The notes under the pieces: generated by a model | The model's input: the letters and a program-made list of their open reading frames with translations, nothing else | Databases searched by the model: none | Told to the model about the DNA's origin: nothing | NCBI GenBank assembly: GCA_017550285.1 | Contig: JAFZPP010000038.1 | Location: 1-64,000, forward strand | Direction of reading: 5' to 3' | DNA: 64,000 bases | From: Oscillospiraceae bacterium | GTDB lineage: Bacteria > Bacillota > Clostridia > Oscillospirales > Ruminococcaceae | Part shown: in pieces, positions 43,958 to 52,967 of the stretch | Layout: each line of letters begins with the position of its first letter | Numbering within the stretch: position 1 is the first letter of the stretch | Position numbers and translations under genes: made by a program

Positions 43958-44392
43958 TCAGATGCAGTAATCGTTGCCTGCCTCGGCGGCATGGTCGATG
44001 ATATCCTGCACGGTGACGCTGTTGAGATAATCGCTGACGGCTTTTTCGAGCCCCTGCCAGATATAGAGTGTCGGGCAGAAACCGGCGCGCGGGCAGTCAT
44101 TCTCCTCATAATCGAGGCAGGAGACCGGCGCAAGGCTGCCTTCGGTCGCGCGCAGCACCTCTCCGACCGTACATTCGCTTGCGGGCTTTGCGAGCATATA
44201 GCCGCCCTTGTTGCCGCGGTTTGTCCGGAGGATGCCGCTTTTATTGAGCATCGGAACGATCTGTTCCAGATACTTTTTGGAAATATTCTGCCGCTCGGAA
44301 ATATCCTTGAGGGAAACATAGCCCTCCTGCTGATGCACTGCCAGTTCGATCAGCATACGCAGCGCGTATCTGCCCTTTGTCGAGATTTTCAT
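43958..44392 (-). CDS. Rrf2-family (IscR-like) transcriptional regulator
   Basis: 144 aa. Winged helix-turn-helix at about 1-80 (MKISTKGRYALRML is the family start). Three cysteines in the pattern C-x7-C-x5-C near 93-107, the site of an Fe-S cluster in IscR-like members. It lies one gene upstream of nifS-iscU-mnmA on the other strand, so it probably senses Fe-S or cysteine status and controls that operon. AAAGGAG precedes the ATG. Confidence 0.92.
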   Translation of the reverse strand: MKISTKGRYALRMLIELAVHQQEGYVSLKDISERQNISKKYLEQIVPMLNKSGILRTNRGNKGGYMLAKPASECTVGEVLRATEGSLAPVSCLDYEENDCPRAGFCPTLYIWQGLEKAVSDYLNSVTVQDIIDHAAEAGNDYCI

Positions 44393-44430
44393 GTATTGCT
44401 CCTTTCACACAGAATTCACATCTGTATACT

Positions 44431-44459
44431 ATTATATCACAACTGATTTGCGAATGCAA
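44431..44459 (-). promoter_or_regulatory. Promoter of the Rrf2 gene
   Basis: Minus strand TTGCAT (44454-44459), 17 bp, TATAAT (44431-44436). GAATTCTG lies just downstream and recurs after the nifS -10. Confidence 0.75.
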
Positions 44460-44610
44460 GCAATTTTCGCATGGCAATCTCACGTTTTTTGTACAGAAAA
44501 ACGCATCCGATTCTTGCAAAACATACAAAATCTGTATGCTTACAGTGTATTCCGGAATCCGTCTGCGGATACGGGAATACATGATGATCCGCACAAAAAG
44601 GAGAACCCAT

Positions 44611-45783
44611 ATGCCGACACTTTCCTCCAGAACCGCCGGTTTTACCGATTCGGTCATCCGCAGAATGACGCGGATATCCAATCAGTTCGGCGCGGTCAAT
44701 CTTTCGCAGGGCTTTCCGGATTTCGATCCGCCGAAAGCAATCCTCGACCGGCTCGCAGAAGTCACGCGCGAGGATTTTCACCAGTATTCGATCACATGGG
44801 GCGCGCAGAATTTCCGCGAGGCGCTCGCCGCAAAATACGAACACTTCGCGGGCAGGGCAATCGACCCGAACGGCGAGATTGTCGTCACCTGCGGCAGCAC
44901 CGAAGCCATGATGGCGGCGATGATGAGCGTGACCAATCCCGCCGACAAGGTGATCGTCTTCTCGCCGTTCTATGAGAATTACGGCGCAGATACGATTCTT
45001 TCCGGCGCAGAGCCGATCTATGTCCCGCTGATTCCGCCCGCATTCACATTCGACGCGGATGTCCTCGAGGCTGCATTCCGGCAGCATCCGAAGGCACTGA
45101 TTCTCTGCAATCCCTCCAATCCCTGCGGCAAGGTCTTTACCCGTCAGGAACTGGAGGTCATTGCAGACCTCGCAAAGAAATATGACACCTTTGTCATCAC
45201 GGACGAGGTCTATGAGCATATTCTCTATCAGCCGCATCGGCATACTTATCTGGCAACGCTGCCCGGCATGTGGGAGCGCACGATTCAGTGCAGCTCGCTC
45301 AGCAAAACCTATTCGATTACCGGCTGGCGGCTCGGTTATGTCATCGCTGCGCCGGAGATCATTGAGACCGTCAAGAAGGTGCATGATTTCCTGACAGTCG
45401 GTGCTGCGGCACCCTTGCAGGAGGCGGCGGTCACGGGTCTGCGCTTCGGCGACGATTATTATATGGCATTGCAGCAGGAATATACCGAAAAGCGTGATCT
45501 GTTCCTTAAAGGACTTGACCGGATCGGCATTGCGCATACGGTGCCGGAGGGCGCATACTATATTCTGCTCGATATTTCGGAATTCGGCTATGCAAACGAT
45601 CTGGAATTTTGCGAGCTGCTTGCGGAAAAGGTCGGCGTCGGCGCGGTGCCGGGCTCGAGCTTCTTCAGGGAATCCGAAAACCGCTACATCCGGCTGCATT
45701 TTGCAAAAAAACAGCAAACACTCGAGGACGCACTCAGCCGCCTTGCCGATATCCGCAAAAGAATGCCTGTCAGGCAGCGCTGA
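44611..45783 (+). CDS. Class I/II pyridoxal-phosphate aminotransferase
   Basis: 390 aa, cytoplasmic. NLSQGFPDFD near residue 30, NPSNPCGK, DEVYEHILY and the lysine of SSLSKTYSITGWRLGY (Schiff base with PLP) are fold-type I aminotransferase motifs. The N-terminus resembles aspartate or methionine/kynurenine aminotransferases. The substrate is not assignable by eye. AAAAGGAG precedes the ATG. The promoter for 44460-44610 is unclear. Confidence 0.9.
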   Translation: MPTLSSRTAGFTDSVIRRMTRISNQFGAVNLSQGFPDFDPPKAILDRLAEVTREDFHQYSITWGAQNFREALAAKYEHFAGRAIDPNGEIVVTCGSTEAMMAAMMSVTNPADKVIVFSPFYENYGADTILSGAEPIYVPLIPPAFTFDADVLEAAFRQHPKALILCNPSNPCGKVFTRQELEVIADLAKKYDTFVITDEVYEHILYQPHRHTYLATLPGMWERTIQCSSLSKTYSITGWRLGYVIAAPEIIETVKKVHDFLTVGAAAPLQEAAVTGLRFGDDYYMALQQEYTEKRDLFLKGLDRIGIAHTVPEGAYYILLDISEFGYANDLEFCELLAEKVGVGAVPGSSFFRESENRYIRLHFAKKQQTLEDALSRLADIRKRMPVRQR

Positions 45784-45892
45784 GTTTTATATTTCCCCTT
45801 CGGCGAATGACCGTGAGGCGAGTTTTTTGCGCACCCTGCCGGCGATACCGCATAAATGCAATCCTGTTTCACCAGAAATTTTACTTTGCCTA

Positions 45893-45921
45893 TTGACAAA
45901 GTAGGAAAAACGTGTTATAAT
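45893..45921 (+). promoter_or_regulatory. Promoter of the nifS-iscU-mnmA operon
   Basis: TTGACA (45893-45898), 17 bp, TATAAT (45916-45921). The leader has a hairpin CTGCTGT/ACAGCAG (45940-45960) preceded by GAATTCTG, a possible Rrf2 site. Confidence 0.85.
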
Positions 45922-45998
45922 GTGCTTACTGCAAGAATTCTGCTGTAATTATCACAGCAGATGCGTTATATCATCTATGAAACAGGAGGCTTCTGTCC

Positions 45999-47186
45999 AT
46001 GATCTATGCGGATAACGCTGCAACAACCAAAGTCAGCGAAGCGGCGCTCGCGGCAATGCTCCCCTGCCTGACGCAGGTCTACGGCAACCCTTCGAGCCTG
46101 TATGCCTTCGGTCAATCCGCGAAGGAACAGCTTGAGGATGCCCGTGCACGCATCGCACGCTGCCTGCATGCCGACCCGAAGGAGATCACCTTCACATCCG
46201 GCGGCAGTGAAGCGGATAATCAGGCACTGCGCACCGCAGCGGCGCTCGGTGCAAAAAAAGGAAAAAAGCATATCATCTCGACCGCGTTTGAGCATCATGC
46301 GATTCTGCATACGCTCGACGCACTCAAAAAGGAAGGCTTCGAGATCACGCTGCTCGATGTCCACGAAAACGGACTGATTACAGCGCAGCAGGTCGCGGAG
46401 GCAATCCGTCCCGATACGGCACTTGTCACGGTGATGTTTGCGAACAACGAGATCGGTACCGTGCAGCCGATTGCAGAAATCGGCGCGGTCTGCCGCGAAA
46501 AGGGCGTGCTGTTCCATACGGATGCCGTGCAGGCGGCAGGACATCTGCCGATTGACGTACAGGCTATGCAGATCGACATGCTCTCGCTCTCCGGACATAA
46601 ATTTCACGGTCCGAAGGGCACCGGCGTACTCTATGCCAGAAAGGGCATCCGGCTCGAAAACCTGATCTACGGCGGCGCTCAGGAACGCAATAAGCGCGCA
46701 GGTACGGAAAATCTTCCCGCGATTGCCGGTATGGCGGCGGCGCTTGAGGAAAGCGTCGCGCATCTCAGTGAGACGACAGAGAAGCTCATCCGGCAGCGCG
46801 ACAGACTGATCAGGGGACTGTCCGAGATTCCGCACAGCACCTTAAACGGGGATGCCGTGCACCGGCTCCCTTCCAATGTCAATTTCTGCTTTGAGGCAAT
46901 CGAAGGCGAATCGCTGCTGCTTCTGCTCGACGATAAAGGCATCTGTGCCTCCTCGGGCAGCGCGTGCACATCCGGTTCGCTCGATCCGAGCCATGTGCTG
47001 CTGGCAATCGGCAGACCGCATGAGGTCGCGCACGGTTCGCTGCGGCTTTCGCTCGGCGAGGATATTACCGATGATGAGATTGATTATCTGATTGCATCGG
47101 TCAAAGACGTTGTCACATATCTGCGGAACATGTCGCCGGTCTGGCGCAGTCTGAATGAGGGAAAGCAGCCGTTCGTGCTGCCGTAA
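45999..47186 (+). CDS. nifS: Cysteine desulfurase
   Basis: 395 aa PLP enzyme that removes sulfur from cysteine to a persulfide for Fe-S clusters and tRNA thiolation. DNAATTK start, LSGHKFHGPKG with the PLP lysine, and SSGSACTSG with the active cysteine are clear. AGGAGG precedes the ATG. It leads an operon with the scaffold protein and MnmA. Confidence 0.95.
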   Translation: MIYADNAATTKVSEAALAAMLPCLTQVYGNPSSLYAFGQSAKEQLEDARARIARCLHADPKEITFTSGGSEADNQALRTAAALGAKKGKKHIISTAFEHHAILHTLDALKKEGFEITLLDVHENGLITAQQVAEAIRPDTALVTVMFANNEIGTVQPIAEIGAVCREKGVLFHTDAVQAAGHLPIDVQAMQIDMLSLSGHKFHGPKGTGVLYARKGIRLENLIYGGAQERNKRAGTENLPAIAGMAAALEESVAHLSETTEKLIRQRDRLIRGLSEIPHSTLNGDAVHRLPSNVNFCFEAIEGESLLLLLDDKGICASSGSACTSGSLDPSHVLLAIGRPHEVAHGSLRLSLGEDITDDEIDYLIASVKDVVTYLRNMSPVWRSLNEGKQPFVLP

Positions 47187-47208
47187 TATCGGGAGGAGAT
47201 GCTTTACT

Positions 47209-47652
47209 ATGGCACTTTACAGTGAAAAGGTTATGGACCACTTCCGCAATCCGCGGAATGTCGGCGTCATCGAAAATGCCGACGGCGTCGGCGAGGTCGG
47301 CAACGCCAAGTGCGGCGATATCATGAAAATCTATCTGAAAATCACGGGAGAACAGGGCAGCGAGATCATCGAGGATGTCAAGTTCGAGACCTTCGGCTGC
47401 GGCAGCGCAATCGCATCGAGCTCTATGGCAACCGAGCTGATCGCAGGCAAGCCGCTTTCCGAGGCGCTCACGCTGACGAACAAAGCCGTCACCGAGGCAC
47501 TCGACGGTCTGCCGGCACATAAGCTGCACTGCTCCGTGCTCGCGGAGGAAGCAATCAAGGCGGCAGTCAAGGATTACTACGATAAAAACGGCATCGCCTA
47601 TGATCCGGAACAGTTCCGCGAGGGGGACGAACCGCATTGCTGCGGAGATTAA
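47209..47652 (+). CDS. iscU: Fe-S cluster scaffold protein (IscU/NifU N-terminal type)
   Basis: 147 aa. The three cluster cysteines are in NAKCGD, TFGCGSA and LHCSVLAEEA, followed by a CC near the end. It receives sulfur from the neighbouring desulfurase. ATG 47209 has GGGAGGAG upstream. It follows nifS by 22 bp. Confidence 0.95.
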   Translation: MALYSEKVMDHFRNPRNVGVIENADGVGEVGNAKCGDIMKIYLKITGEQGSEIIEDVKFETFGCGSAIASSSMATELIAGKPLSEALTLTNKAVTEALDGLPAHKLHCSVLAEEAIKAAVKDYYDKNGIAYDPEQFREGDEPHCCGD

Positions 47653-47668
47653 CGGAGAATCAAACAAT

Positions 47669-48742
47669 ATGGCAAAGGCATTGATCGCAATGAGCGGCGG
47701 CGTGGATTCAAGCGTCGCCGCACATCTGACATTGCAGGCAGGCTATGAGGGCATCGGCTGCACGATGCGGCTCTATGACAACGAGGATGCGGCAGTCTCC
47801 GGCGAGAGCACCTGCTGCTCGCTCGATGATGTCGAGGATGCAAGGGCTGTCGCTTTCCGGCTCGGTATGCCGCATTATGTATTCAATTTCACGGAGGCGT
47901 TCCGCAGACAGGTGATCGGCAAGTTCATCCGCTGTTATCAGTGCGGCAAAACGCCGAATCCCTGCATTGAATGCAACCGGTATCTGAAATTTGAAAAGCT
48001 GCTCGAACGCGCACAGGTGCTCGGCTGCGACAAGATCGTCACGGGGCATTATGCACAGGTTGTTGAGACCGATTCCGGTTTTCAGCTCCGCCGCGGTGCC
48101 GATGCCTCAAAGGATCAGAGCTATGTGCTCTATATGCTGACGCAGGAACAGCTAAAGCATATCCTGCTGCCGCTCGGCGGACTGACAAAGACGGAAGTGC
48201 GCCGGATTGCAGAGGCACAGGGCTTTGTCAATGCACACAAATCCGATTCGCAGGATATCTGCTTTGTGCCGGACGGCGACTATGCGCGCGTCATTCAGGC
48301 ACATACCGGCGAAACACCCGCCGCGGGTGATTTTGTAGATTTGCAGGGCAATGTCATCGGGCAGCATCAGGGTCTGATTCACTATACGGTCGGACAGCGG
48401 CGCGGTCTCGGCATTGCAATCGGCAAGCCTGCATATGTCTGCGGTCTGGATGTGCCGCGGAACCGCGTGATTATCGGCACAAACGATGATCTTTTTACCG
48501 ATACCTGCACCGTCGAAGCGGTCAACTGGATTGCCGGTGCGCCGCCGCAGGAACCCGTGCGATGTCAGGCGAAAATCCGCTACCGGCATCCGGCACAGCC
48601 TGCAACGGTCACATTCACGGACGAACACACCGCCGTGCTGAAATTCGATGCATCGCAGCGCGCAATCACTGCCGGACAGGCTGCCGTATTCTATGACGGA
48701 GAGATCGTGCTCGGCGGCGGCGAAATCCGTTCCGTGCCGTAA
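47669..48742 (+). CDS. mnmA: tRNA-specific 2-thiouridylase
   Basis: 357 aa. It thiolates U34 of Lys, Glu and Gln tRNAs. The SGGVDSS PP-loop at residues 9-15, NPCIECN with the first catalytic cysteine and DSQDICFVPDGDY with the second are visible. ATG 47669 is set by the family start MAKALIAMSGG, with GGAG upstream. It is last in the sulfur operon, which supplies its sulfur. Confidence 0.95.
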   Translation: MAKALIAMSGGVDSSVAAHLTLQAGYEGIGCTMRLYDNEDAAVSGESTCCSLDDVEDARAVAFRLGMPHYVFNFTEAFRRQVIGKFIRCYQCGKTPNPCIECNRYLKFEKLLERAQVLGCDKIVTGHYAQVVETDSGFQLRRGADASKDQSYVLYMLTQEQLKHILLPLGGLTKTEVRRIAEAQGFVNAHKSDSQDICFVPDGDYARVIQAHTGETPAAGDFVDLQGNVIGQHQGLIHYTVGQRRGLGIAIGKPAYVCGLDVPRNRVIIGTNDDLFTDTCTVEAVNWIAGAPPQEPVRCQAKIRYRHPAQPATVTFTDEHTAVLKFDASQRAITAGQAAVFYDGEIVLGGGEIRSVP

Positions 48743-48750
48743 TATATGAT

Positions 48751-48788
48751 GAAATCCCCGATGATACGTTTCATCGGGGATTATTTTG
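48751..48788 (+). terminator. Terminator of the nifS operon
   Basis: 12-bp stem AATCCCCGATGA/TCATCGGGGATT with a 6-nt loop, then ATTTTG. Confidence 0.82.
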
Positions 48789-48838
48789 TATCCTGGCTTT
48801 TTTCGCAGTTCGTTTTTTCAAAGATTGCTTCTCTCAGC

Positions 48839-48867
48839 TTGCTTTTTGCGTAATAATATGATATAAT
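48839..48867 (+). promoter_or_regulatory. Promoter of trmB, member of a repeated promoter family
   Basis: TTGCTT (48839-48844), 17 bp, TATAAT (48862-48867). Together with upstream GATTGCTT and CTCAGC it matches the minus-strand promoter at 11284-11312 over more than 45 bp. Confidence 0.82.
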
Positions 48868-48907
48868 AGAATGGATTATACAATTACAAGAATAAGGAAC
48901 GATTGCT

Positions 48908-49744
48908 ATGAGAATCCGATTCAAAAAATGGGCAAGACCTGAGCTCGCCGCATCACCGTTCTGCATGGATAACGCATTTGCACTCGCCGGAACATGGCGG
49001 CAGCAGTTCGCAAAACCCGATCAGCCGTTTTATGTCGAGCTCGGCTGCGGCAAGGGCGGCTGGGTCTCGCAGGCAGCCGTGCTGCATCCCGAAAACAATT
49101 ACCTCGCGCTGGATATCAAATCCGAGATGCTTGCCGTCGCCAAGCGCAAGACCGAGCAGGCATTCGCCGATGCAGGCAGAGAGCCGGACAATATCCGCCT
49201 TTCGATCCTGAATATCGAGCGCATCTCCGAGGTGCTCAAACCCGAGGACGGTGTAGACCGCATCTATATCAATTTCTGCAATCCGTGGCCGAAAGAAGGC
49301 CATAAAAAGCGCCGCCTGACGCATCCGCGGCAGCTCCGGCAGTATGCGGCGATCCTGCGCGGCGAACTGCATTTCAAAACCGATGACTGCGATCTCTTCA
49401 CCGAATCTATCGAATATTTCGAGCAATCCGGCTGGGAGATTCTGACGAAGAGCTTTGATCTGCATGCAGATGAGCCTGCTGACAATATCCGCACGGAGCA
49501 TGAGAATATGTTTACGGAAATGGGCAAGAAAATCCATTTCCTGATTGCCAAACCGCCGGCAGATGCCTTCGGAAAACCCGTTCCGAATCTGCACGCGCCG
49601 GATACGGTCAAGCTGTTTCATGCACTGGAAAAGCAGCGCATGCTCGGCATCCTGACAGAGGAGCAGTTCGAGCAGCGCAAACGTGAAATCCTCGGAGAAC
49701 CGGAGGAGGTACCGCATGACGAGGGAATGGAAGTGGAAAAGTAA
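48908..49744 (+). CDS. trmB: tRNA (guanine-N7)-methyltransferase with SHOCT-like tail
   Basis: 278 aa. The SAM site ELGCGKGGW near 45-53 and NPWPKEGHKKRRLTHP near 120 are TrmB motifs; it methylates G46 of tRNA. The family is usually about 215 aa. The extra C-terminal stretch contains KLFHALEKQRMLGILTEEQF, which reads like a SHOCT helix-turn-helix found in membrane-associated or oligomerising proteins. AAGGAA precedes the ATG. The last 29 bp overlap the next small gene. Confidence 0.88.
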   Translation: MRIRFKKWARPELAASPFCMDNAFALAGTWRQQFAKPDQPFYVELGCGKGGWVSQAAVLHPENNYLALDIKSEMLAVAKRKTEQAFADAGREPDNIRLSILNIERISEVLKPEDGVDRIYINFCNPWPKEGHKKRRLTHPRQLRQYAAILRGELHFKTDDCDLFTESIEYFEQSGWEILTKSFDLHADEPADNIRTEHENMFTEMGKKIHFLIAKPPADAFGKPVPNLHAPDTVKLFHALEKQRMLGILTEEQFEQRKREILGEPEEVPHDEGMEVEK

Positions 49745-49979
49745 ATCCGGCAAGGCATATTTTCATGCCGGATGCGGAACACAGGACGCCGTCGGCGCAG
49801 AAAAGCCGAGCGAAGCAATCCCCTTGCAGGAAGGCGTCCGGCTGCTCTTCGGCAGAGGCGTCGATCATGTCTGGTTTCTCTCGCTGATTGCCGGTCTGCT
49901 CGCGCTGCTGCTGCCGCGCAAAAAACATCGGCGCAGAAAGCTCAGAAGCAATCTGGCAAAAATCAGACGGACGTTCTGA
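49716..49979 (+). CDS. Small single-pass membrane protein
   Basis: 87 aa. A basic start, one membrane helix (VWFLSLIAGLLALLLP, about 52-67), then a highly basic tail. ATG 49716 has GGAGGAGG upstream and overlaps trmB. Unknown function, probably translated with trmB. Confidence 0.55.
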   Translation: MTREWKWKSKSGKAYFHAGCGTQDAVGAEKPSEAIPLQEGVRLLFGRGVDHVWFLSLIAGLLALLLPRKKHRRRKLRSNLAKIRRTF

Positions 49980-50016
49980 GGGTCCTGATACAGCGGGCAA
50001 AGCGGAAGGCGGTCTT

Positions 50017-50778
50017 ATGATGGAAATGAATGTTTGCCCGTTCTGCGGGCAGGGACGAATCTTCAAGGTCAGACTGAAAACGGATATCAGCAGATACTCC
50101 GGCAGCCAGATGATTCGGCTCTGCGATGAATGTGACGGTATCTGGAAACCGGACGAGCCGATTACCGGACATACCGGAGCGTCCGTACATGTGCTGGCGG
50201 AAATGCTCGGGCTTCCGGAGGAGCAGTTATGGGATGACATGAAAATCGTACAGATTGAGCTGCTGTATGCGGATACAGAAAAGACGCTTCGGATCACTGA
50301 TTTCCAGTCCGGCGGCAGTCATTCGGATTTTACTGCCGCGGATACGCTCTGGGGACAAAAGCTCCGGATTGATGTTTCCTTCTCGGAGACGCTCGGCAAA
50401 ACTGCGGAAACGCTTGCGGCAGCGCTGCCGGCAATCAGCAACAAGCTGGCATTTCTCGAAGAACTGGAGGACAACATCCGGCAGTGTACCGCTTACCGGC
50501 ATCTGGATCAGCTTGCAGCGGAACAGCTCAGTACGCGCGCAAAGAACGAAGACGGCAAAACGGTCACGCTTGCGGACGGCAGCACCGTTCCGGCTGATGT
50601 GACACCTGAATGCTTCATGAAAAGCCTGTATCCCGTTGAGATGCGCTTTCTGTTTCAGGACAGCACAGAGCGCAGTCAGGCTGATCTTTTACTCGGCTGC
50701 AAGCCCGATTATTTCGCAGGGCGCCGCATCCGTATCAGTATCAATGAACAATACCGGATCGAATGCGAGGGCATCTGA
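50017..50778 (+). CDS. Unknown two-part protein with zinc-ribbon start
   Basis: 253 aa, soluble, acidic. The N-terminal CPFCG and later CDEC fit a zinc ribbon. The C-terminal part (about 105-253) ends in a beta pattern (RISINEQYRIECEGI) that recalls DUF2262-type domains found among polymorphic-toxin immunity proteins. This likeness is tentative. GGAAGGCGG precedes ATG 50017. It sits between the trmB group and pyrC. Confidence 0.55.
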   Translation: MMEMNVCPFCGQGRIFKVRLKTDISRYSGSQMIRLCDECDGIWKPDEPITGHTGASVHVLAEMLGLPEEQLWDDMKIVQIELLYADTEKTLRITDFQSGGSHSDFTAADTLWGQKLRIDVSFSETLGKTAETLAAALPAISNKLAFLEELEDNIRQCTAYRHLDQLAAEQLSTRAKNEDGKTVTLADGSTVPADVTPECFMKSLYPVEMRFLFQDSTERSQADLLLGCKPDYFAGRRIRISINEQYRIECEGI

Positions 50779-50825
50779 AAGCCGGCGCACCCGATCTGAA
50801 CAAGCAATAAAGGAGGCTGGTTCCC

Positions 50826-52094
50826 TTGGAGACCATACTCATCCGCAGCGTCCGCGCGGCTGACAGCCTGCGGGACGCCGTCTGCGATATTCTCCTGAAA
50901 GACGGCAGAATCGCCGGAATCGGGGAGAATCTCACTGTCGCGGCAGACCGTGTCATCGACGGCACAGGACTTGCCGCACTGCCGGGACTCTTCGATATGC
51001 ATGTGCATTTCCGCGATCCCGGTCAGACGCAGAAGGAGGATGTCAATACCGGCACTGCCGCAGCCCTTGCAGGCGGTGTCACAGGCGTACTCTGTATGCC
51101 GAATACCGTCCCGCCGATGGACAATCCGGCGCAGGTACGTGAATTTCTCGCACGCGCCGCAAAGACCGGCGTAGATGTACATCAGGCGGGTACGCTGACC
51201 GTCGGACTGAAAGGCGAAGAACTCGCCGATTATGAAGCACTCAAAAAAGCCGGCGTCACAGCGCTCTCCGATGACGGCAGACCCGTCCCGACGGCTGCGA
51301 TGATGAAGGAAGCACTTATCAAAGCAAAAGCTGCCGGACTGCCCGTTGTCTCGCACTGCGAAGATTTGGCGATCATCAACAGCGGCATTATCAACAAGGG
51401 CGCTGTCTCCGAAGCGCTCGGCGTCAAGGGTATGGACCGCCGCTCTGAGGATTCGATCACGGAGCGTGACCTGCAAATGGCGCTCGAAACCGGCGCACAG
51501 CTCCATATCTGCCATGTCTCGACGCGCGGCAGTACGGACGCCGTCCGGAAGGCAAAGGCGGCAGGCGGCAATGTCTCCTGCGAGACCGCGCCGCATTACT
51601 TCCTGCTGACCGACGAGCTGCTCCTGAAGCGCGATGCCGATTACCGGATGAATCCGCCGCTGCGCACGCCCGATGACGTCGCAGCGATCAAGGAGGGCAT
51701 CCTCGACGGCACAATCGACTGCATCATCACCGACCACGCGCCGCATACCGCAAAGGAGAAAGCAAACTTTGAAACCGCACCGAACGGCGTTGTCGGGCTC
51801 GAAACCTCGCTCGCCGCGACACTGACCGTATTTTATCATACGGGGCTGCTTTCCCTGCAGGATATCGTGAAGCTGATGAGCGACAATCCGCGCAGACTGC
51901 TGCATCTGCCGGAGCGGACGCTCTCTGAAGGTCAGCCCGCCGATCTGATCCTCGTTGATCTGAACCGCAAGTGGACGGTCGATCCCGATAAGCTGCATTC
52001 CCGTTCGCACAATACCGTGTTCAAGGGCATGACGTTCACCGGCAAAGTACTCAAAACGATCACCGGCGGCGTGGTGCGCTATGAGGCACAATAA
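50826..52094 (+). CDS. pyrC: Dihydroorotase
   Basis: 422 aa. It cyclises N-carbamoyl-aspartate to dihydroorotate in pyrimidine synthesis. MHVHFRDPG (metal ligands) near 60, SDDGRPV, SHCED, CHVST and DHAPHT are the type I dihydroorotase motifs. TTG start with AAAGGAGG 9 bp upstream. No other pyr gene is in the window. Confidence 0.95.
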   Translation: METILIRSVRAADSLRDAVCDILLKDGRIAGIGENLTVAADRVIDGTGLAALPGLFDMHVHFRDPGQTQKEDVNTGTAAALAGGVTGVLCMPNTVPPMDNPAQVREFLARAAKTGVDVHQAGTLTVGLKGEELADYEALKKAGVTALSDDGRPVPTAAMMKEALIKAKAAGLPVVSHCEDLAIINSGIINKGAVSEALGVKGMDRRSEDSITERDLQMALETGAQLHICHVSTRGSTDAVRKAKAAGGNVSCETAPHYFLLTDELLLKRDADYRMNPPLRTPDDVAAIKEGILDGTIDCIITDHAPHTAKEKANFETAPNGVVGLETSLAATLTVFYHTGLLSLQDIVKLMSDNPRRLLHLPERTLSEGQPADLILVDLNRKWTVDPDKLHSRSHNTVFKGMTFTGKVLKTITGGVVRYEAQ

Positions 52095-52137
52095 CCCTCT
52101 TTCAGGTGGTGCACTCCTGCGGTAAACCATAGGTTGA

Positions 52138-52327
52138 CGGGATGATTGAGAGACGCTCTGAGGGCTCTGCCCTCAGACTCCCGCTCAAGGGACACTGTCC
52201 CTTGAGCATCCCATTTCAAGTTTTGCCTGCCCCATACGGGGCAGACAAAACTTGCAGCGGGGTGCCTAGGGGATAGTATCCCCTAGGCAGGGGGGCAGCG
52301 TCCCCACAATGTCACCCGACCGCCCCG
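52138..52327 (-). repeat. Multi-hairpin intergenic repeat, copy 2 (inverted)
   Basis: Reverse complement of the element at 1-200. Palindromes at 52158-52176, 52184-52206, 52217-52254, 52265-52287 and about 52291-52306. The outer palindromes are nearly identical to copy 1. The central one has a different basal stem (CAAGTTTTG/CAAAACTTG instead of CTGCTCCG/CGGAGCAG) but the same apical GCCCC/GGGGC. It begins 44 bp after pyrC and could double as its terminator. The rest of the gap to 52444 shows nothing else. Confidence 0.85.
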
Positions 52328-52444
52328 ACAAACTCCGGTTTATCATAGGGGATGCAATACCTGAAAGGGACTCCCGCAAAACCGGCGATTACGCCGCATA
52401 TATCCAGAATTTCAACGCTGCAAAAACATGAAAGAGGTTGTTCT

Positions 52445-52666
52445 ATGCTGAAAGTATTTTTGATCCTGCTGGCGATTATTGCAGTCATTTTATTGGTTAC
52501 ACTTTATATTATTGGTATTGTAAAACGCTGGCAGTTTTATGATGCCAACGTCAGAATTGCAGAATCGGCGGAATCTATTGCCCGCCATATCAAATCCATT
52601 GATGCGCAGATGAAAGCCGGAGCTGCCGGATATAAGGACAGCAGCAACCAGTACGAAACACGCTGA
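52445..52666 (+). CDS. Small membrane protein
   Basis: 73 aa. One N-terminal membrane helix (about 2-24) and a polar, mostly helical cytoplasmic part. AAAGAGG precedes ATG 52445. Unknown family. It begins a run of closely spaced genes leading to the aminotransferase at 53441. Confidence 0.5.
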   Translation: MLKVFLILLAIIAVILLVTLYIIGIVKRWQFYDANVRIAESAESIARHIKSIDAQMKAGAAGYKDSSNQYETR

Positions 52667-52715
52667 TTCGTTTCGATTCAAATAATCATAACCCCAAACA
52701 GAAAGGATGATTTTT

Positions 52716-52937
52716 ATGCCGGCAAGAAAACTGCCGCCCCCGCCGCCCGGACTGTTTCCGCCGCCCATGGAGCCCAAGCGCCGCAGACGCAAGCGCAAGC
52801 AGACCCCGACCGAAAAGCTCAAGCGCAAGATTGCCAAGGTCACGGGCATCCCGACCACCTCTGCCGGACGCAAAAAGAAAGCAGAGCGCATGGTCTGCGA
52901 TTTCCTGATTGACAAGCTGGATAAGCTGGACAAATAA
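52716..52937 (+). CDS. Small Pro-rich basic protein
   Basis: 73 aa: a run of prolines (LPPPPPGLFPPP), a stretch of about ten Arg/Lys, then a helical end. ATG 52716 has AAAGGATG upstream; the earlier ATG at 52707 touches the ribosome binding site. It might bind nucleic acid. No family recognised. Confidence 0.5.
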   Translation: MPARKLPPPPPGLFPPPMEPKRRRRKRKQTPTEKLKRKIAKVTGIPTTSAGRKKKAERMVCDFLIDKLDKLDK

Positions 52938-52967
52938 CAATTACAAACCGTAAAGGAGCGATTTACC

